A DNA stretch of 51,819 bases. Origin: Azonexus sp. (lineage in GTDB: Bacteria > Pseudomonadota > Gammaproteobacteria > Burkholderiales > Rhodocyclaceae). The position numbers and the translations under genes were made by a program. Positions 7,562 through 16,474 of the stretch are shown here, piece by piece. The notes below the pieces were generated by a model, which saw only the letters and a list, made by a program, of their open reading frames with translations, searched no databases and was not told the DNA's origin. The DNA lies in contig JAGOBB010000017.1 of assembly GCA_017983615.1 (NCBI GenBank), forward strand, positions 1-51,819, in the 5' to 3' direction. How positions within the stretch are numbered: position 1 is the stretch's first letter; every line of letters starts with the position of its first letter.

Positions 7562-8764
7562 CTACCAGTTCGGCTCCCGTTCGGGCGTCGCGGTAATTTT
7601 GTGAATACTGAGGTCAGCACCTTCGTACTCTTCTTCCTGGTCAAGCCGCAGGCCCATCGTTGCCTTCAGCACACCATAGACGAGCAGGCTTCCGACCAGC
7701 GCGACGACAATGGCCATGCCAGTCATGATCAGCTGCGGCATGAAGGCGATGCCACCGGCGCCACCCAGCGCCTTGCTGCCGAAGATGCCGGCGGCAAGGC
7801 CACCCCAGGCGCCGCACAGGCCGTGCAGCGGCCAGACGCCGAGCACATCGTCGATTTTCCAGCGATTCTGGGTCAGGGTGAACATGACTACGAACAAGCC
7901 GCCGGCAACGCCACCAACGACGAGAGCACCAATCGGGTGCATCAGGTCTGAGCCAGCGCAGACTGCCACCAGACCCGCAAGCGGACCGTTATGCAGGAAG
8001 CCGGGGTCGTTCTTGCCGAGAACCAGCGCGACCAGCGTACCGCCAACCATCGCCATCAGCGAGTTCAAGGCAACCAGGCCGGAAATCTTGTCCAGGGTCT
8101 GGGCACTCATCACATTGAAGCCGAACCAGCCGACGGTCAGGATCCAGGCTCCCAGCGCCAGGAAGGGGATGGATGAAGGCGGATGAGCGGAAATGCGGCC
8201 ATCCTTGCTGTAGCGCCCATAGCGCGCGCCAAGCAGGAGCACGGCAGGCAGGGCGATCCAGCCGCCCATCGCATGGACAACCACAGAACCGGCAAAATCG
8301 TGGAACTCCTCGCCGAAAGTTGCCTTCAGCCAGGCCTGGATGCCGAAGGCCTGATTCCAGGCGATGCCCTCGAAGAACGGGTAGACAAAGCCGACCAGTA
8401 GGAAGGTCGCAATCAGTTGCGGATGAAATTTGGCCCGTTCGGCGATGCCGCCGGAAATGATGGCCGGGATGGCCGCAGCAAACGTGAGCAGGAAGAAGAA
8501 TTTGGTCAGCTCGTACCCATTTCTTTCCATCAGCGTGTCAACGCCAGTAAAGAAGTTGGTGCCGTAGGCAAGGCTGTAGCCGACAAAAAAGTAAGCGATG
8601 GTAGACATGCCGAAATCGCTCAATATCTTGACCAGCGCATTCACCTGGTTCTTCTTGCGAACGGTGCCGACTTCCAGAAACGCGAAGCCTGCATGCATGG
8701 CCAGCACCATGATGGCGCCAAGCAGAATAAACAGCACATTGCTGCTGGATTGATATGCTTCCAT
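7562..8764 (-). CDS. amt: Ammonium transporter (Amt/MEP/Rh family)
   Basis: An inner-membrane ammonium channel of 400 residues with hydrophobic segments spread over most of its length, consistent with the 11-helix Amt fold. HAGFAFLEVGTVRKKNQVN near the N-terminus is the Amt signature region, and the Gly-rich DLMHPIGALVVGGVAGG stretch is typical of the channel core. The start is ATG 8764 after GGGGG; the frame extends to 8809 but without a ribosome site. There is no glnK/PII gene beside it, unlike many amt loci. Two NtrC-like palindromes lie upstream, pointing to induction under nitrogen limitation. Confidence 0.93.
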   Translation of the reverse strand: MEAYQSSSNVLFILLGAIMVLAMHAGFAFLEVGTVRKKNQVNALVKILSDFGMSTIAYFFVGYSLAYGTNFFTGVDTLMERNGYELTKFFFLLTFAAAIPAIISGGIAERAKFHPQLIATFLLVGFVYPFFEGIAWNQAFGIQAWLKATFGEEFHDFAGSVVVHAMGGWIALPAVLLLGARYGRYSKDGRISAHPPSSIPFLALGAWILTVGWFGFNVMSAQTLDKISGLVALNSLMAMVGGTLVALVLGKNDPGFLHNGPLAGLVAVCAGSDLMHPIGALVVGGVAGGLFVVMFTLTQNRWKIDDVLGVWPLHGLCGAWGGLAAGIFGSKALGGAGGIAFMPQLIMTGMAIVVALVGSLLVYGVLKATMGLRLDQEEEYEGADLSIHKITATPEREPNW

Positions 8765-8801
8765 GAAACCCCCGAGACAAAGATTGGGGAAGCGGGAAGC
8801 A

Positions 8802-8883
8802 AGCACCATTCCAGTGCATAAAAAATGTTATAAATCAGTGCATTGCAAAAAGCATTTTTCGCAACATCGCACCACTGTGGTGC
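8802..8883 (-). promoter_or_regulatory. Two NtrC-like palindromes upstream of amt
   Basis: GCACCA-CTG-TGGTGC (8869-8883) is a perfect inverted repeat matching the inner part of the NtrC consensus TGCACYA-N3-TGGTGCA. On the minus strand TGCACTGGAATGGTGCT (8818-8802) is a second, less perfect match. They lie about 105-120 and 38-54 bases upstream of the amt start. I could not find a convincing -24/-12 sigma-54 promoter between them and the gene, so the regulatory model is inferred. Confidence 0.45.
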
Positions 8884-8923
8884 GGCTATTCAACACTACG
8901 CGCAATAAGGGTGCATCAATGCC

Positions 8924-10153
8924 TCATTTCGGCGCAAGTTCGGCCGGCAGCAACACCCACATGCGCCCCCCCTGTTTCATCCGTCCCGCCTGCTCGCCTG
9001 CTTCCTTGCCGAAGCCCCAGAAAAAATCGGCCCGAACTGCTCCCTTGATCGCGCCACCGGTATCTTGCGCCATAACCAGACGGTTCATCGGTGTCATCGA
9101 ATTCGGTCGGCTCGTTGCAAGAAATACCGGCGCCCCCAAGGGCACGGAACGCGGGTCGACAGCGATGCTTCGCTCAGCCGTCAGAGGCACGCCCAAGGCG
9201 CCGATCGGCCCGTCCGGACTATTCGGCACCTCGCGGAAAAAGACGTAGCTGGGATTGACGTTCAGGAGCGCCTCAAGGCGCGCCGGATTGGCCCGAGCCC
9301 AGGCCTGGATACCTTGCATCGATGCCTCTTCCAGTTTCAGTTCGCCTCGCTCGACCAGGGCCTTGCCGATCGATTGATAGGGATGACCGTTCTGGTCGCC
9401 GTAGTTCAAGCGGACCATGCTGCCATCTGGCAGGCGAACCCGTCCGGAGCCCTGAACCTGGAGGAAGAACAATTCAACGGCGTCGTCCACATAGAGGAGA
9501 GTCCGCCCAGGCGCCTTGTCGCCCTGAGCCGAAATTTCAGCGCGCGACCAATAGGGCACCACCTTATTCCCCTCCAACCGGCCGCGCACGCGCTTGTCCT
9601 TGAGTTCAGGAAAAACAGCCGACAGATCGATGGTCAGCAGATCGTCAGGGACCCCCCGGACCGGCTGCTCGAAGCCTCGGGTCCGGGTCCGGCTGCCGCG
9701 CAGCAGTGGCTCGTAGTAGCCGGTGACCAATCCATTGACTGCTCCGTCGCCGTTGGAAATCGCGTAGGGCTTGAGGTTTTGTTCGAAGAAGCGCCGCTCA
9801 TCCAGCCCCGGCTTGCCATCGACCGCCCGGGCCAGATCGCAAACCCGCTTCCAGCCAGCGCCGTTACCCTTGCTGTTGATGCCACGGCAGGATTGCATGA
9901 AGGCAGGCCAGGCGGCCGCCACGTTGTCATCGGCCCAGCCCGGCAAATCGCTCCAGGTGGCGAGCAGCAACGAACGCGAAAAGGCCGGTGCTGCGACAGG
10001 TGCCGGGGTTGGCGCCGGGCAGACCGGACAGGCCTGACACGGCGCACAGACGGCGGGCGCAGCGCCCGGCGCCGGCACGGCACTGGGCGGCACAGTAGAA
10101 CAGCCGGCCAGCAGGGCGACAAATAAAACAGCAGCAACTTGGATTTTTCGCAT
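8924..10153 (-). CDS. mltA: Membrane-bound lytic murein transglycosylase A
   Basis: A 409-residue lipoprotein that cleaves peptidoglycan glycan strands to 1,6-anhydromuramic ends. The N-terminus is a signal peptide with lipobox LLAGCSTV, followed by a Pro/Ala/Cys-rich linker. The MltA domain and then the C-terminal 3D domain follow; QDTGGAIKGAVRADFFWG carries the catalytic Asp at about residue 364. The frame stays open to 10636, but ATG 10153 is the start that gives the lipoprotein signal. It is divergent from the DUF815 ATPase gene, with 46 bases between starts. Confidence 0.93.
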   Translation of the reverse strand: MRKIQVAAVLFVALLAGCSTVPPSAVPAPGAAPAVCAPCQACPVCPAPTPAPVAAPAFSRSLLLATWSDLPGWADDNVAAAWPAFMQSCRGINSKGNGAGWKRVCDLARAVDGKPGLDERRFFEQNLKPYAISNGDGAVNGLVTGYYEPLLRGSRTRTRGFEQPVRGVPDDLLTIDLSAVFPELKDKRVRGRLEGNKVVPYWSRAEISAQGDKAPGRTLLYVDDAVELFFLQVQGSGRVRLPDGSMVRLNYGDQNGHPYQSIGKALVERGELKLEEASMQGIQAWARANPARLEALLNVNPSYVFFREVPNSPDGPIGALGVPLTAERSIAVDPRSVPLGAPVFLATSRPNSMTPMNRLVMAQDTGGAIKGAVRADFFWGFGKEAGEQAGRMKQGGRMWVLLPAELAPK

Positions 10154-10199
10154 GGCTTTCGATAGAGTTCTCGGTTTGCCGCGAAGTATACCCGCCGCC

Positions 10200-11090
10200 A
10201 TGAACGATTCGTCCTCGCTGGAACGTCTGCTTGCCCGTGCCGAGGCTGTCCTCGGTCGCCTCGAAGCCGCGCTGCCACCACCATCGCCATTGCCCGACTG
10301 GCAGGGTGCTGTCGCCTTCCGCTGGCGCAAGAGCAATGGCCGGGGCTGGTTGCAAGCCGTGCGCCACCCGCACCCGATCCGCCTCACCGACCTCGATAAC
10401 ATCGACGACCAGAAGCAACGCATCACCGCCAACACCCGCCAGTTCGTCGCCGGGCAAACCGCCAACAACGTCCTGCTGACCGGTTCGCGCGGCTCCGGCA
10501 AGTCCTCGCTGGTCAAGGCTGTACTCAACGAGTACTCGGCCAAAGGGCTGCGCCTGATCGAAGTCGACAAGGAAGACCTGATTGACCTGCCGGACATTGT
10601 CGACCTGATCGAAGACCGCCCGGAAAAATTCATCATCTTCTGCGACGACCTTTCCTTCGAGGCCGGCGAAACCGCCTACAAGGCGCTGAAATCAGTACTC
10701 GACGGCTCAATCGCCGCACCGCCGGACAACGTGCTGATCTACGCCACCTCGAACCGCCGCCACCTGATGCCGGAATACTTTGCCGAAAACCTGGAAACAC
10801 ATCGCGTCGACGACGAAATCCACCCCGGCGAAACGACCGAGGAAAAAATCTCGCTGTCCGAGCGCTTTGGCCTGTGGATTTCGTTCTACCCGTTCAGCCA
10901 GGACGACTACCTGAACATCGCCAACCACTGGGCGCGCCAACTCGGTGTCGCCGAGGAAGTCATCGTTGCCAGCGAGCGCGAGGCGCTGAATTGGGCGCTC
11001 AGCCGCGGCTCGCGTTCGGGCCGGGTTGCCTGGCAGTTCGCCAAGGACCTTGCCGGCAGGCAGAAGCCGATTCGAAAGAAACGCAAGTGA
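10200..11090 (+). CDS. DUF815 AAA+-type ATP-binding protein
   Basis: A 296-residue cytosolic P-loop ATPase. Walker A GSRGSGKS is at 95-102, and IIFCDDLSFE is the Walker B/acidic segment. A sensor-like ATSNRRHLMPEYF follows. This matches the DUF815 family, whose role is not established. The start at ATG 10200 is the usual one for the family; the frame opens at 10152 over the mltA start. The last codons overlap the next gene as GTGA, so the ATPase and the Nudix/ThiE protein are translationally coupled. Confidence 0.85.
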   Translation: MNDSSSLERLLARAEAVLGRLEAALPPPSPLPDWQGAVAFRWRKSNGRGWLQAVRHPHPIRLTDLDNIDDQKQRITANTRQFVAGQTANNVLLTGSRGSGKSSLVKAVLNEYSAKGLRLIEVDKEDLIDLPDIVDLIEDRPEKFIIFCDDLSFEAGETAYKALKSVLDGSIAAPPDNVLIYATSNRRHLMPEYFAENLETHRVDDEIHPGETTEEKISLSERFGLWISFYPFSQDDYLNIANHWARQLGVAEEVIVASEREALNWALSRGSRSGRVAWQFAKDLAGRQKPIRKKRK

Positions 11091-12031
11091 GCAAGATCAT
11101 CGAAGTTGCCGCTGCCGTGATGCTGCGAGCTGACGGCCGCGAGTTCCTGCTTGCCCAGCGTCCGGAAGGAAAGGTCTACTCAGGCTACTGGGAATTCCCC
11201 GGTGGCAAGGTCGAACCCGGCGAAAGCGTGCGCGACGCGCTGATCCGCGAACTGCAGGAGGAACTGGGCATCACCGTCACCGCTTGCTCGCCGTGGCTGA
11301 CCCGCATCTTCACCTACCCACACGCCACGGTACGCCTGAATTTCTGGCGGGTAACGGCTTGGGACGGCGAGATCGGCATCACGGCACCACTCGAACACTC
11401 GGCGGTCGACTGGCAAAAAACGGGCACGGCCGCCACCGTCGCCCCCATCCTGCCGGCCAACGATCCCATCCTGAAAGCCTTGTCATTACCAACGACGATG
11501 GCGATCACCAATGCCGAACACGAAGGCGTCGAACGCCAGCTCGAACGCCTGGAGGAAGCCCTGGCTGCCGGTTTGCGCCTGATCCAGGTCCGTGACAAGG
11601 GCTGGCCGCAGGCACAACGGCTCTGGTTTGCTGAAAGCGTTTGTCGCCTGGCACACAGCCACGACGCATTGGTCGTCATCAACGATGACGAGGAGATTGC
11701 CCGTCGCGTCGGCGCCGATGGGCTCCACTTGTCCGCTGCACGCCTGGCCACCTGCGTGCAGCGCCCGGACTTCACCTGGGTCGGGGCCTCCTGCCACAGC
11801 GCAGCGGAAATCGCCCGCGCCGGCGAACTCGATCTCGATTACACCTTGCTCGGCCCGGTCCTGGCGACGCCGACGCACCCGGAATCAGCGGGTCTCGGCT
11901 GGACGGAATTCGCCCGGCAAGTCGCCGGCAACACGCTGCCGGTTCTTGCGCTGGGCGGCATGCAGCCGACAATGCTGACCGAGGCGCAAGGCCACGGCGC
12001 GCACGGGATCGCGCTTATGCGCGGCTGGTAG
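11087..12031 (+). CDS. Nudix (MutT-type) hydrolase fused to a ThiE/TenI-like domain
   Basis: A 314-residue two-domain protein. Residues 1-130 are a MutT-like Nudix domain with a complete Nudix box ([19 protein letters not shown] continuing into EELGI), which hydrolyses oxidised nucleoside triphosphates in MutT relatives. The rest is a (beta/alpha)8 ThiE/TenI-like domain with [18 protein letters not shown] and [12 protein letters not shown]. Key ThiE positions look degenerate: the usual T-x-T-K is TPTH, and the Gly-Gln-x-Asp after GLHL is absent. So thiamine-phosphate synthase activity is doubtful. This fusion is common in betaproteobacteria. The GTG start at 11087 overlaps the DUF815 stop. 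The 3' end overlaps yacG, on the other strand, by 17 bases. Confidence 0.88.
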   Translation: MSKIIEVAAAVMLRADGREFLLAQRPEGKVYSGYWEFPGGKVEPGESVRDALIRELQEELGITVTACSPWLTRIFTYPHATVRLNFWRVTAWDGEIGITAPLEHSAVDWQKTGTAATVAPILPANDPILKALSLPTTMAITNAEHEGVERQLERLEEALAAGLRLIQVRDKGWPQAQRLWFAESVCRLAHSHDALVVINDDEEIARRVGADGLHLSAARLATCVQRPDFTWVGASCHSAAEIARAGELDLDYTLLGPVLATPTHPESAGLGWTEFARQVAGNTLPVLALGGMQPTMLTEAQGHGAHGIALMRGW

Positions 12032-12209
12032 TATCCGGGTCGACACCCGGTTCGTTGCTGTCTTCCTGCACCGGAATCCGGTATGAATCGCTGGCCCAGC
12101 AGCCAAGATCAATCTGCTTGCAACGTTCGGAACAGAACGGGCGCCACGGATTCTCGGGGGACCACAGGGCGTCTTCGCCGCATTGCGGACAGCGGACCTT
12201 GCGTACCAT
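12015..12209 (-). CDS. yacG: DNA gyrase inhibitor / zinc-binding protein YacG
   Basis: A 64-residue protein with the YacG zinc site C-x2-C...C-x3-C ([11 protein letters not shown]... and [12 protein letters not shown]). In E. coli it binds GyrB and inhibits gyrase. ATG 12209 shares its A with the zapD TGA (TGATG), so translation is coupled; there is no separate ribosome site. Last gene of the coaE-zapD-yacG group, converging on the Nudix fusion gene. Confidence 0.93.
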   Translation of the reverse strand: MVRKVRCPQCGEDALWSPENPWRPFCSERCKQIDLGCWASDSYRIPVQEDSNEPGVDPDTTSRA

Positions 12210-12967
12210 CAAAGATTACAGAAGGTCAGGTCAAAAACGACATCGCGCTCGCAGCCGCGGGACTTCAGTTCGCCGGCTGGCGGCTTGGTAAAGCGGATGT
12301 TCAGGAAGTATTTATTGGCGCTGACTTCGGGAATGGCCTGCTCATCGACGCTGACTGAAACGCGCACCATCTGCGCGGCAGAACCACCGAGATTCAACTG
12401 GAACTGGCCATTGGCGGCCGTGTAGTTTTTCGGGCGACCGCTGGATCGGAGCAGGCGCAGCACGATGGCTGCCGCATCACGCAGGGGCAGCAGCGGCTTG
12501 AGCCATCCCTCCAGGGCTGTTCGCCGGGTTTCGACTGGCCGATGCAGCCACCAGTGATAGGACGGCAGGTCAAACTCGCAACAACCGCCGGGAATTGCGG
12601 CCCGGCTCTTGATGCTCATCAACCAGTCGTTTTCGCGCAGGTACTGACCGATCTTGCCGGTCATGCCGAGCAGGGCGGCCGACGACTGTTCGATCTCGTA
12701 CAGTGCGCCGGACAGGGCTTCTTCGGATATTTCCGGGTTGTTGCGGAAGGCGAGCAGGGTCTGGCGCTGGCGCTCCAGTTCCTGGATCAGGTCCATCTTG
12801 AGGTCGGCGCGGCCGGCCACCTCGAGGATTTCGAACAGCGAGACGAGCGCCGCGTGATGCTCCAGCGAGCCTTCCTCCAGGGTGAAATACGCGGCTTTTT
12901 CGAACAAGTCCTCGAGACGCAGCAGTGTGCGGATGCGCTCGTTGAACGGATATTCGTAAGTAATCAC
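12209..12967 (-). CDS. zapD: Cell division protein ZapD
   Basis: A 252-residue ZapD (YacF/DUF1342) protein that binds and bundles FtsZ protofilaments at the Z-ring. The N-terminal [21 protein letters not shown] and the internal SYHWWLHRP are family hallmarks. The start is GTG at 12967 with no clear ribosome site. It lies between coaE (59-base gap) and yacG, the standard proteobacterial order; pilD, often upstream of coaE, is absent here. Confidence 0.94.
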   Translation of the reverse strand: MITYEYPFNERIRTLLRLEDLFEKAAYFTLEEGSLEHHAALVSLFEILEVAGRADLKMDLIQELERQRQTLLAFRNNPEISEEALSGALYEIEQSSAALLGMTGKIGQYLRENDWLMSIKSRAAIPGGCCEFDLPSYHWWLHRPVETRRTALEGWLKPLLPLRDAAAIVLRLLRSSGRPKNYTAANGQFQLNLGGSAAQMVRVSVSVDEQAIPEVSANKYFLNIRFTKPPAGELKSRGCERDVVFDLTFCNL

Positions 12968-13026
12968 GCGACTGTGCCCAAAGAAAGGGGAAATTTTGTT
13001 AATTCTGAGCTATTTGCAAGCAAATC

Positions 13027-13650
13027 TCAACAGGCTGCTTTAACTTTTTCGGCCAAAAGCGCTAGATACTTTAGATTCAACGCATTTACCTGCTCGTAAA
13101 GTTTTGTACGGTCGCCATCGTTGGACACGACATCATCGGCGACGGTCAGTCTTTGCTGGCGACTGGCCTGGGCCGCCATGATGGCCTTTACTTCGTCGGC
13201 GCTCATGCCATTGCGGGCGACAACGCGATCGATTTGCAGGCTTTCCGGGCAGTCGACGACCAGAATCCGGTCGCAGCGTTCGCGATAGTTACCGGACTCA
13301 ACCAGCAGCGGAACCGCCAGAATAACGTAGGGCGCCGCCGCTGACCGGCAGCGCTCGGCAGATACCTGACGAATCAAGGGATGAAGGATGGCTTCGAGCC
13401 GGACCCTGACCGCCGGGTCGGCAAAGACCCGGCTGCGCATGGCCTGCCGATCCATCGCGCCATCGGCCGTTGCCACGGCGGCACCGAACTCCCGGATCAG
13501 CGCGGACATGGCCGCGCCACCGGCGGCAGTCAATTGATGGGCAATGGCATCGGTATCGACCAGCGCCGCCCCGCACTCGACGAACAGGTCCGCTACCGTG
13601 CTTTTGCCGCTACCAATGCCTCCGGTCAGGCCGACGACGAAATCGCTCAC
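13027..13650 (-). CDS. coaE: Dephospho-CoA kinase
   Basis: A 207-residue kinase for the last step of coenzyme A synthesis, phosphorylating the ribose 3'-OH of dephospho-CoA. The P-loop GGIGSGKST is at residues 10-18, then DTDAIAHQL and the lid-region ARN(GM)SADE. The GTG start at 13650 overlaps the SPOR gene stop by four bases (GTGA). The earlier pathway gene coaD is in this window at 32148. Confidence 0.96.
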   Translation of the reverse strand: MSDFVVGLTGGIGSGKSTVADLFVECGAALVDTDAIAHQLTAAGGAAMSALIREFGAAVATADGAMDRQAMRSRVFADPAVRVRLEAILHPLIRQVSAERCRSAAAPYVILAVPLLVESGNYRERCDRILVVDCPESLQIDRVVARNGMSADEVKAIMAAQASRQQRLTVADDVVSNDGDRTKLYEQVNALNLKYLALLAEKVKAAC

Positions 13651-14384
13651 TTGCAGTCTTGGGCTTCGGCCTTGGGCACTATTTTGCCTACCGCTGCCAG
13701 CAAGCCGTCCCTGTCCGTGGACGGCCCATGCGCCTGCAGGCGGACCGTGCTGTCCTTGCCGGGTCGCGGTCCGACCTTGGCCGAACGCACACCCTTGGCC
13801 TTGAGGTCGGCCAGACGGTCTTGCGCACCCTTTTCAGAAGAGAAGACGCCGAGCGAAATGGCGAATCGGCTGGGGCCATCCTGAACCACGAAAAAGTCGC
13901 TGATCTCCAGTTGCTTCAACTCACCGGCCTTCTTGTCGGCTTCTGCCTTGCTGGCCAGCGGCGGCACATGAACCCACCAGCCATTGCCTTCAGCTGCGAT
14001 GACGCGGCGGCTGACCTTGAAGTTGGCAAACTTTCCAGTCAGAACGGCAGCGAGCCGATCCGCATCAGCCGCAGAGAGATGCTCCCAGGCCAGACAAACC
14101 GGCGGATGCTCGGCCGGCTTGACAGCCACCTCCTCGGACGACGTTTCCCTGGCCGGTTCCTTGGCAATATCCGCTGCCGCCGGCTCGGTAACGGAAGGCA
14201 GGGACGGAGTCGCGTTGACCGGCGCCGCCGGCGCTTCGCCGCGTGAAACGATGCGCATGCGTTCGGGCAGGATCTGCTGCCCGGCCCGGCCGGCATCCGG
14301 ATTGTCCGGACGCCCGAAATAACCAGCGCCGAAAGCGTAGAACAGCAGATTGGCCAGCACAAGCAGGAATACAAGAACCTTCAC
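13647..14384 (-). CDS. SPOR domain-containing inner-membrane protein
   Basis: A 245-residue bitopic protein. A single N-terminal membrane helix (about 2-20, VLVFLLVLANLLFYAFGAG) leads into a Pro/Ala-rich periplasmic linker and a C-terminal SPOR domain (about 165-240), which binds denuded glycan at division septa. The start is GTG 14384, three bases after trpB2, and the stop overlaps coaE. Its place in an operon with zapD suggests a division-related job. It is not a clear orthologue of FtsN or DedD. Confidence 0.8.
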   Translation of the reverse strand: MKVLVFLLVLANLLFYAFGAGYFGRPDNPDAGRAGQQILPERMRIVSRGEAPAAPVNATPSLPSVTEPAAADIAKEPARETSSEEVAVKPAEHPPVCLAWEHLSAADADRLAAVLTGKFANFKVSRRVIAAEGNGWWVHVPPLASKAEADKKAGELKQLEISDFFVVQDGPSRFAISLGVFSSEKGAQDRLADLKAKGVRSAKVGPRPGKDSTVRLQAHGPSTDRDGLLAAVGKIVPKAEAQDCK

Positions 14385-14387
14385 GAG

Positions 14388-15752
14388 TCAGCCCACCTTC
14401 GGGAGATGCTTCAGCGACTCGACAATTGCTTCGGCCGGATAGTCATAGTCCTCCAACTGGCCAGAGAAAAATTTGTCATAGGAGGCCATGTCGAAATGCC
14501 CGTGGCCAGTCAGGCTGAACAAGATGGTCTTCGGCTCGCCGGTCACCTTGCACTTCAGGGCTTCGTCGATAGCGGCACGAATGGCGTGGCAGGATTCCGG
14601 CGCCGGAATGATGCCTTCTGCCCGGGCGAACTGGACACCCGCCTCGAAAGTCGCCACTTGTGGCACTGCCAGCGCCTCGATCTGCCCCTCGTGCAGCAGT
14701 TGCGAGACCAGCGGCGAATCGCCGTGATAGCGCAAACCGCCGGCGTGGATTCCTGGCGGCATGAAATCGTGGCCCAGCGTGTACATCTTCATGATCGGCG
14801 TGTAGCCGGATACATCGCCGTAATCGTAGGCATAGGCGCCCTTGGTCAGCGTCGGGCAGGAGGTCGGCTCGACCGCGACGCAGCGCAGATTGGTGGCGCG
14901 CTTGTCGCCGGCCGCCTTGTCGGCGAGGAAGGGGAAGGCAATGCCGCCAAAGCTGGAACCGCCACCGCAGGGGCCGAAAATCACATCGGGATAGAGACCG
15001 ATCTTGTCGAACTGCTTCTTGGCTTCAAGGCCGATCACGCTCTGATGCAACAGGACGTGATTGAGTACCGAGCCGAGCGTGTAGCAGGTGCCGGGATCGG
15101 CCGCCGCTTCCTCGACGGCCTCAGATATGGCCAGGCCGAGCGAGCCCTGGTTGTCCGGGTCGGCGGCCAGCGCAGCGCGTCCTGCGTTGGTCAGGTTGGA
15201 CGGGCTGGCAAAGACCTCGGCGCCCCAGGTCTGCATCATCGAACGGCGGAAGGGCTTTTGCTGGTAGCTGACCTTGACCATGAAAACGCGTACCGGCAGA
15301 CCGAACATCTGGCCGGCAAAGGCAATCGACGAGCCCCACTGGCCGGCGCCGGTTTCGGTCGTCAGCCGCTTGGTGCCGGCGATCTTGTTGAAATAGGCCT
15401 GCGGCACCGCAGAGTTCGGCTTGTGCGAACCGGCCGGCGAGACACCTTCGTATTTGTAGAAAATTTTGGCCGGGGTTCCCAGCGCCTGCTCCAGGCGAAG
15501 TGCCCGGCAGAGTGGCGCGGGCCGCCACAAAGCGTAAATCTGGCGGACTTCTTCGGGGATGGCGATCCAGCGATCGGCCGACATTTCCTGTTCGAGAATG
15601 GGCCCCGGGAAAATCGCCCCCATCGCTTCCGGCGGCACCGGGTTACCGTCCGGCCCGAGCGGCGGTGCCGGCGGATTGACCATGTCGGCAACCACGTTGT
15701 ACCAGTGGGTCGGAATTTCCTCTTGCTCTAGGTTAATGCGCAGCGGCGTCAC
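14388..15752 (-). CDS. TrpB2-type tryptophan synthase beta-like PLP enzyme
   Basis: A 454-residue member of the TrpB2 branch. The PLP lysine is in EGVSPAGSHKPNSA, the phosphate-binding loop is GPCGGGSS, and TETGAGQWGSS is conserved. Family members condense indole with serine and often work without TrpA; no trpA is nearby. The GTG start at 15752 follows a strong GGGAGAG site; the frame opens at 15908 without one. First gene of the trpB2-SPOR-coaE operon. Confidence 0.9.
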   Translation of the reverse strand: MTPLRINLEQEEIPTHWYNVVADMVNPPAPPLGPDGNPVPPEAMGAIFPGPILEQEMSADRWIAIPEEVRQIYALWRPAPLCRALRLEQALGTPAKIFYKYEGVSPAGSHKPNSAVPQAYFNKIAGTKRLTTETGAGQWGSSIAFAGQMFGLPVRVFMVKVSYQQKPFRRSMMQTWGAEVFASPSNLTNAGRAALAADPDNQGSLGLAISEAVEEAAADPGTCYTLGSVLNHVLLHQSVIGLEAKKQFDKIGLYPDVIFGPCGGGSSFGGIAFPFLADKAAGDKRATNLRCVAVEPTSCPTLTKGAYAYDYGDVSGYTPIMKMYTLGHDFMPPGIHAGGLRYHGDSPLVSQLLHEGQIEALAVPQVATFEAGVQFARAEGIIPAPESCHAIRAAIDEALKCKVTGEPKTILFSLTGHGHFDMASYDKFFSGQLEDYDYPAEAIVESLKHLPKVG

Positions 15753-15841
15753 TTTTCTCTCCCGGAAAGCGGTCCCTGAAAGGCGGTAAGTTACCCCAAA
15801 AGCATTCGCCGACCAAGGGCGAGCGCGGTTTTTGCCCGTTT

Positions 15842-16474
15842 TTGAGGGCCGACCGCAGCATTCGTAGCGGCAAGCAGTTAAAGTACGCCCTGCCATTCTT
15901 GCCATCACGCCCGACCGCCTTGTCCGCCGCCCACGACTCCCTGCTGATCTGCCATCCGGCCTCGCCCTGCCTGGCTGTTACTCATATCGAGGTCGATGTG
16001 ACATCGACCGGCAACGGCGGTCTGACCGTGCGCTATCGCGTCCACGGTGCCCCGGACGGCATCCGCGTACCTGCACCACACCCCCCGGGCCCAGCCGACG
16101 GTCTGTGGCAACAGACCTGTTGCGAGCTGTTCATCGCGGCATGTGATGATCCTGCTTACCGGGAATTCAATTTTTCGCCGTCGGGCCAGTGGGCTGCCTA
16201 CTGCTTCACGGCTTACCGCGAACGTGACGCCCGGTACCGGCCACTGGTCGCCCCGCAGATCGACCTGCAGTTGTTCGCCGATGGTTTCCAACTCGATGCG
16301 GTGCTGCCCCCGTCACTGCTGCCCGCAGGCAAGATGCTCCAACTCGGCCTGACGGCCGTCATCGAAGCCGCCGACGGCAGCATGAGCTATTGGGCGCTGG
16401 CCCACGGTGCCGCCCAGCCTGACTTCCATTTTCGCCAGAGTTTCACGCGCTTCCTGAACCGACCCTCGCCATGA
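15842..16474 (+). CDS. DOMON-like domain protein
   Basis: Up to 210 residues of a beta-rich protein with segments typical of DOMON-like/carbohydrate-binding-9-like proteins (WQQTCCELFIAA, EFNFSPSGQWAAYCF, AVLPPSLLP). No signal peptide is evident. The start is uncertain: TTG 15842 is the first option and TTG 15920 would begin just before the conserved core. The stop overlaps the namZ-like ATG (ATGA), so the two are one translational unit. Ligand unknown. Confidence 0.65.
   Translation: MRADRSIRSGKQLKYALPFLPSRPTALSAAHDSLLICHPASPCLAVTHIEVDVTSTGNGGLTVRYRVHGAPDGIRVPAPHPPGPADGLWQQTCCELFIAACDDPAYREFNFSPSGQWAAYCFTAYRERDARYRPLVAPQIDLQLFADGFQLDAVLPPSLLPAGKMLQLGLTAVIEAADGSMSYWALAHGAAQPDFHFRQSFTRFLNRPSP

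Noticed and set aside
8765-8868. Sigma-54 -24/-12 promoter for amt
   Set aside because: No GG-N10-GC pair with acceptable flanks found between the NtrC-like sites and the start codon.
10154-10636. N-terminal extension of mltA to 10636
   Set aside because: The extension is antisense to the DUF815 gene and would bury the lipoprotein signal peptide.
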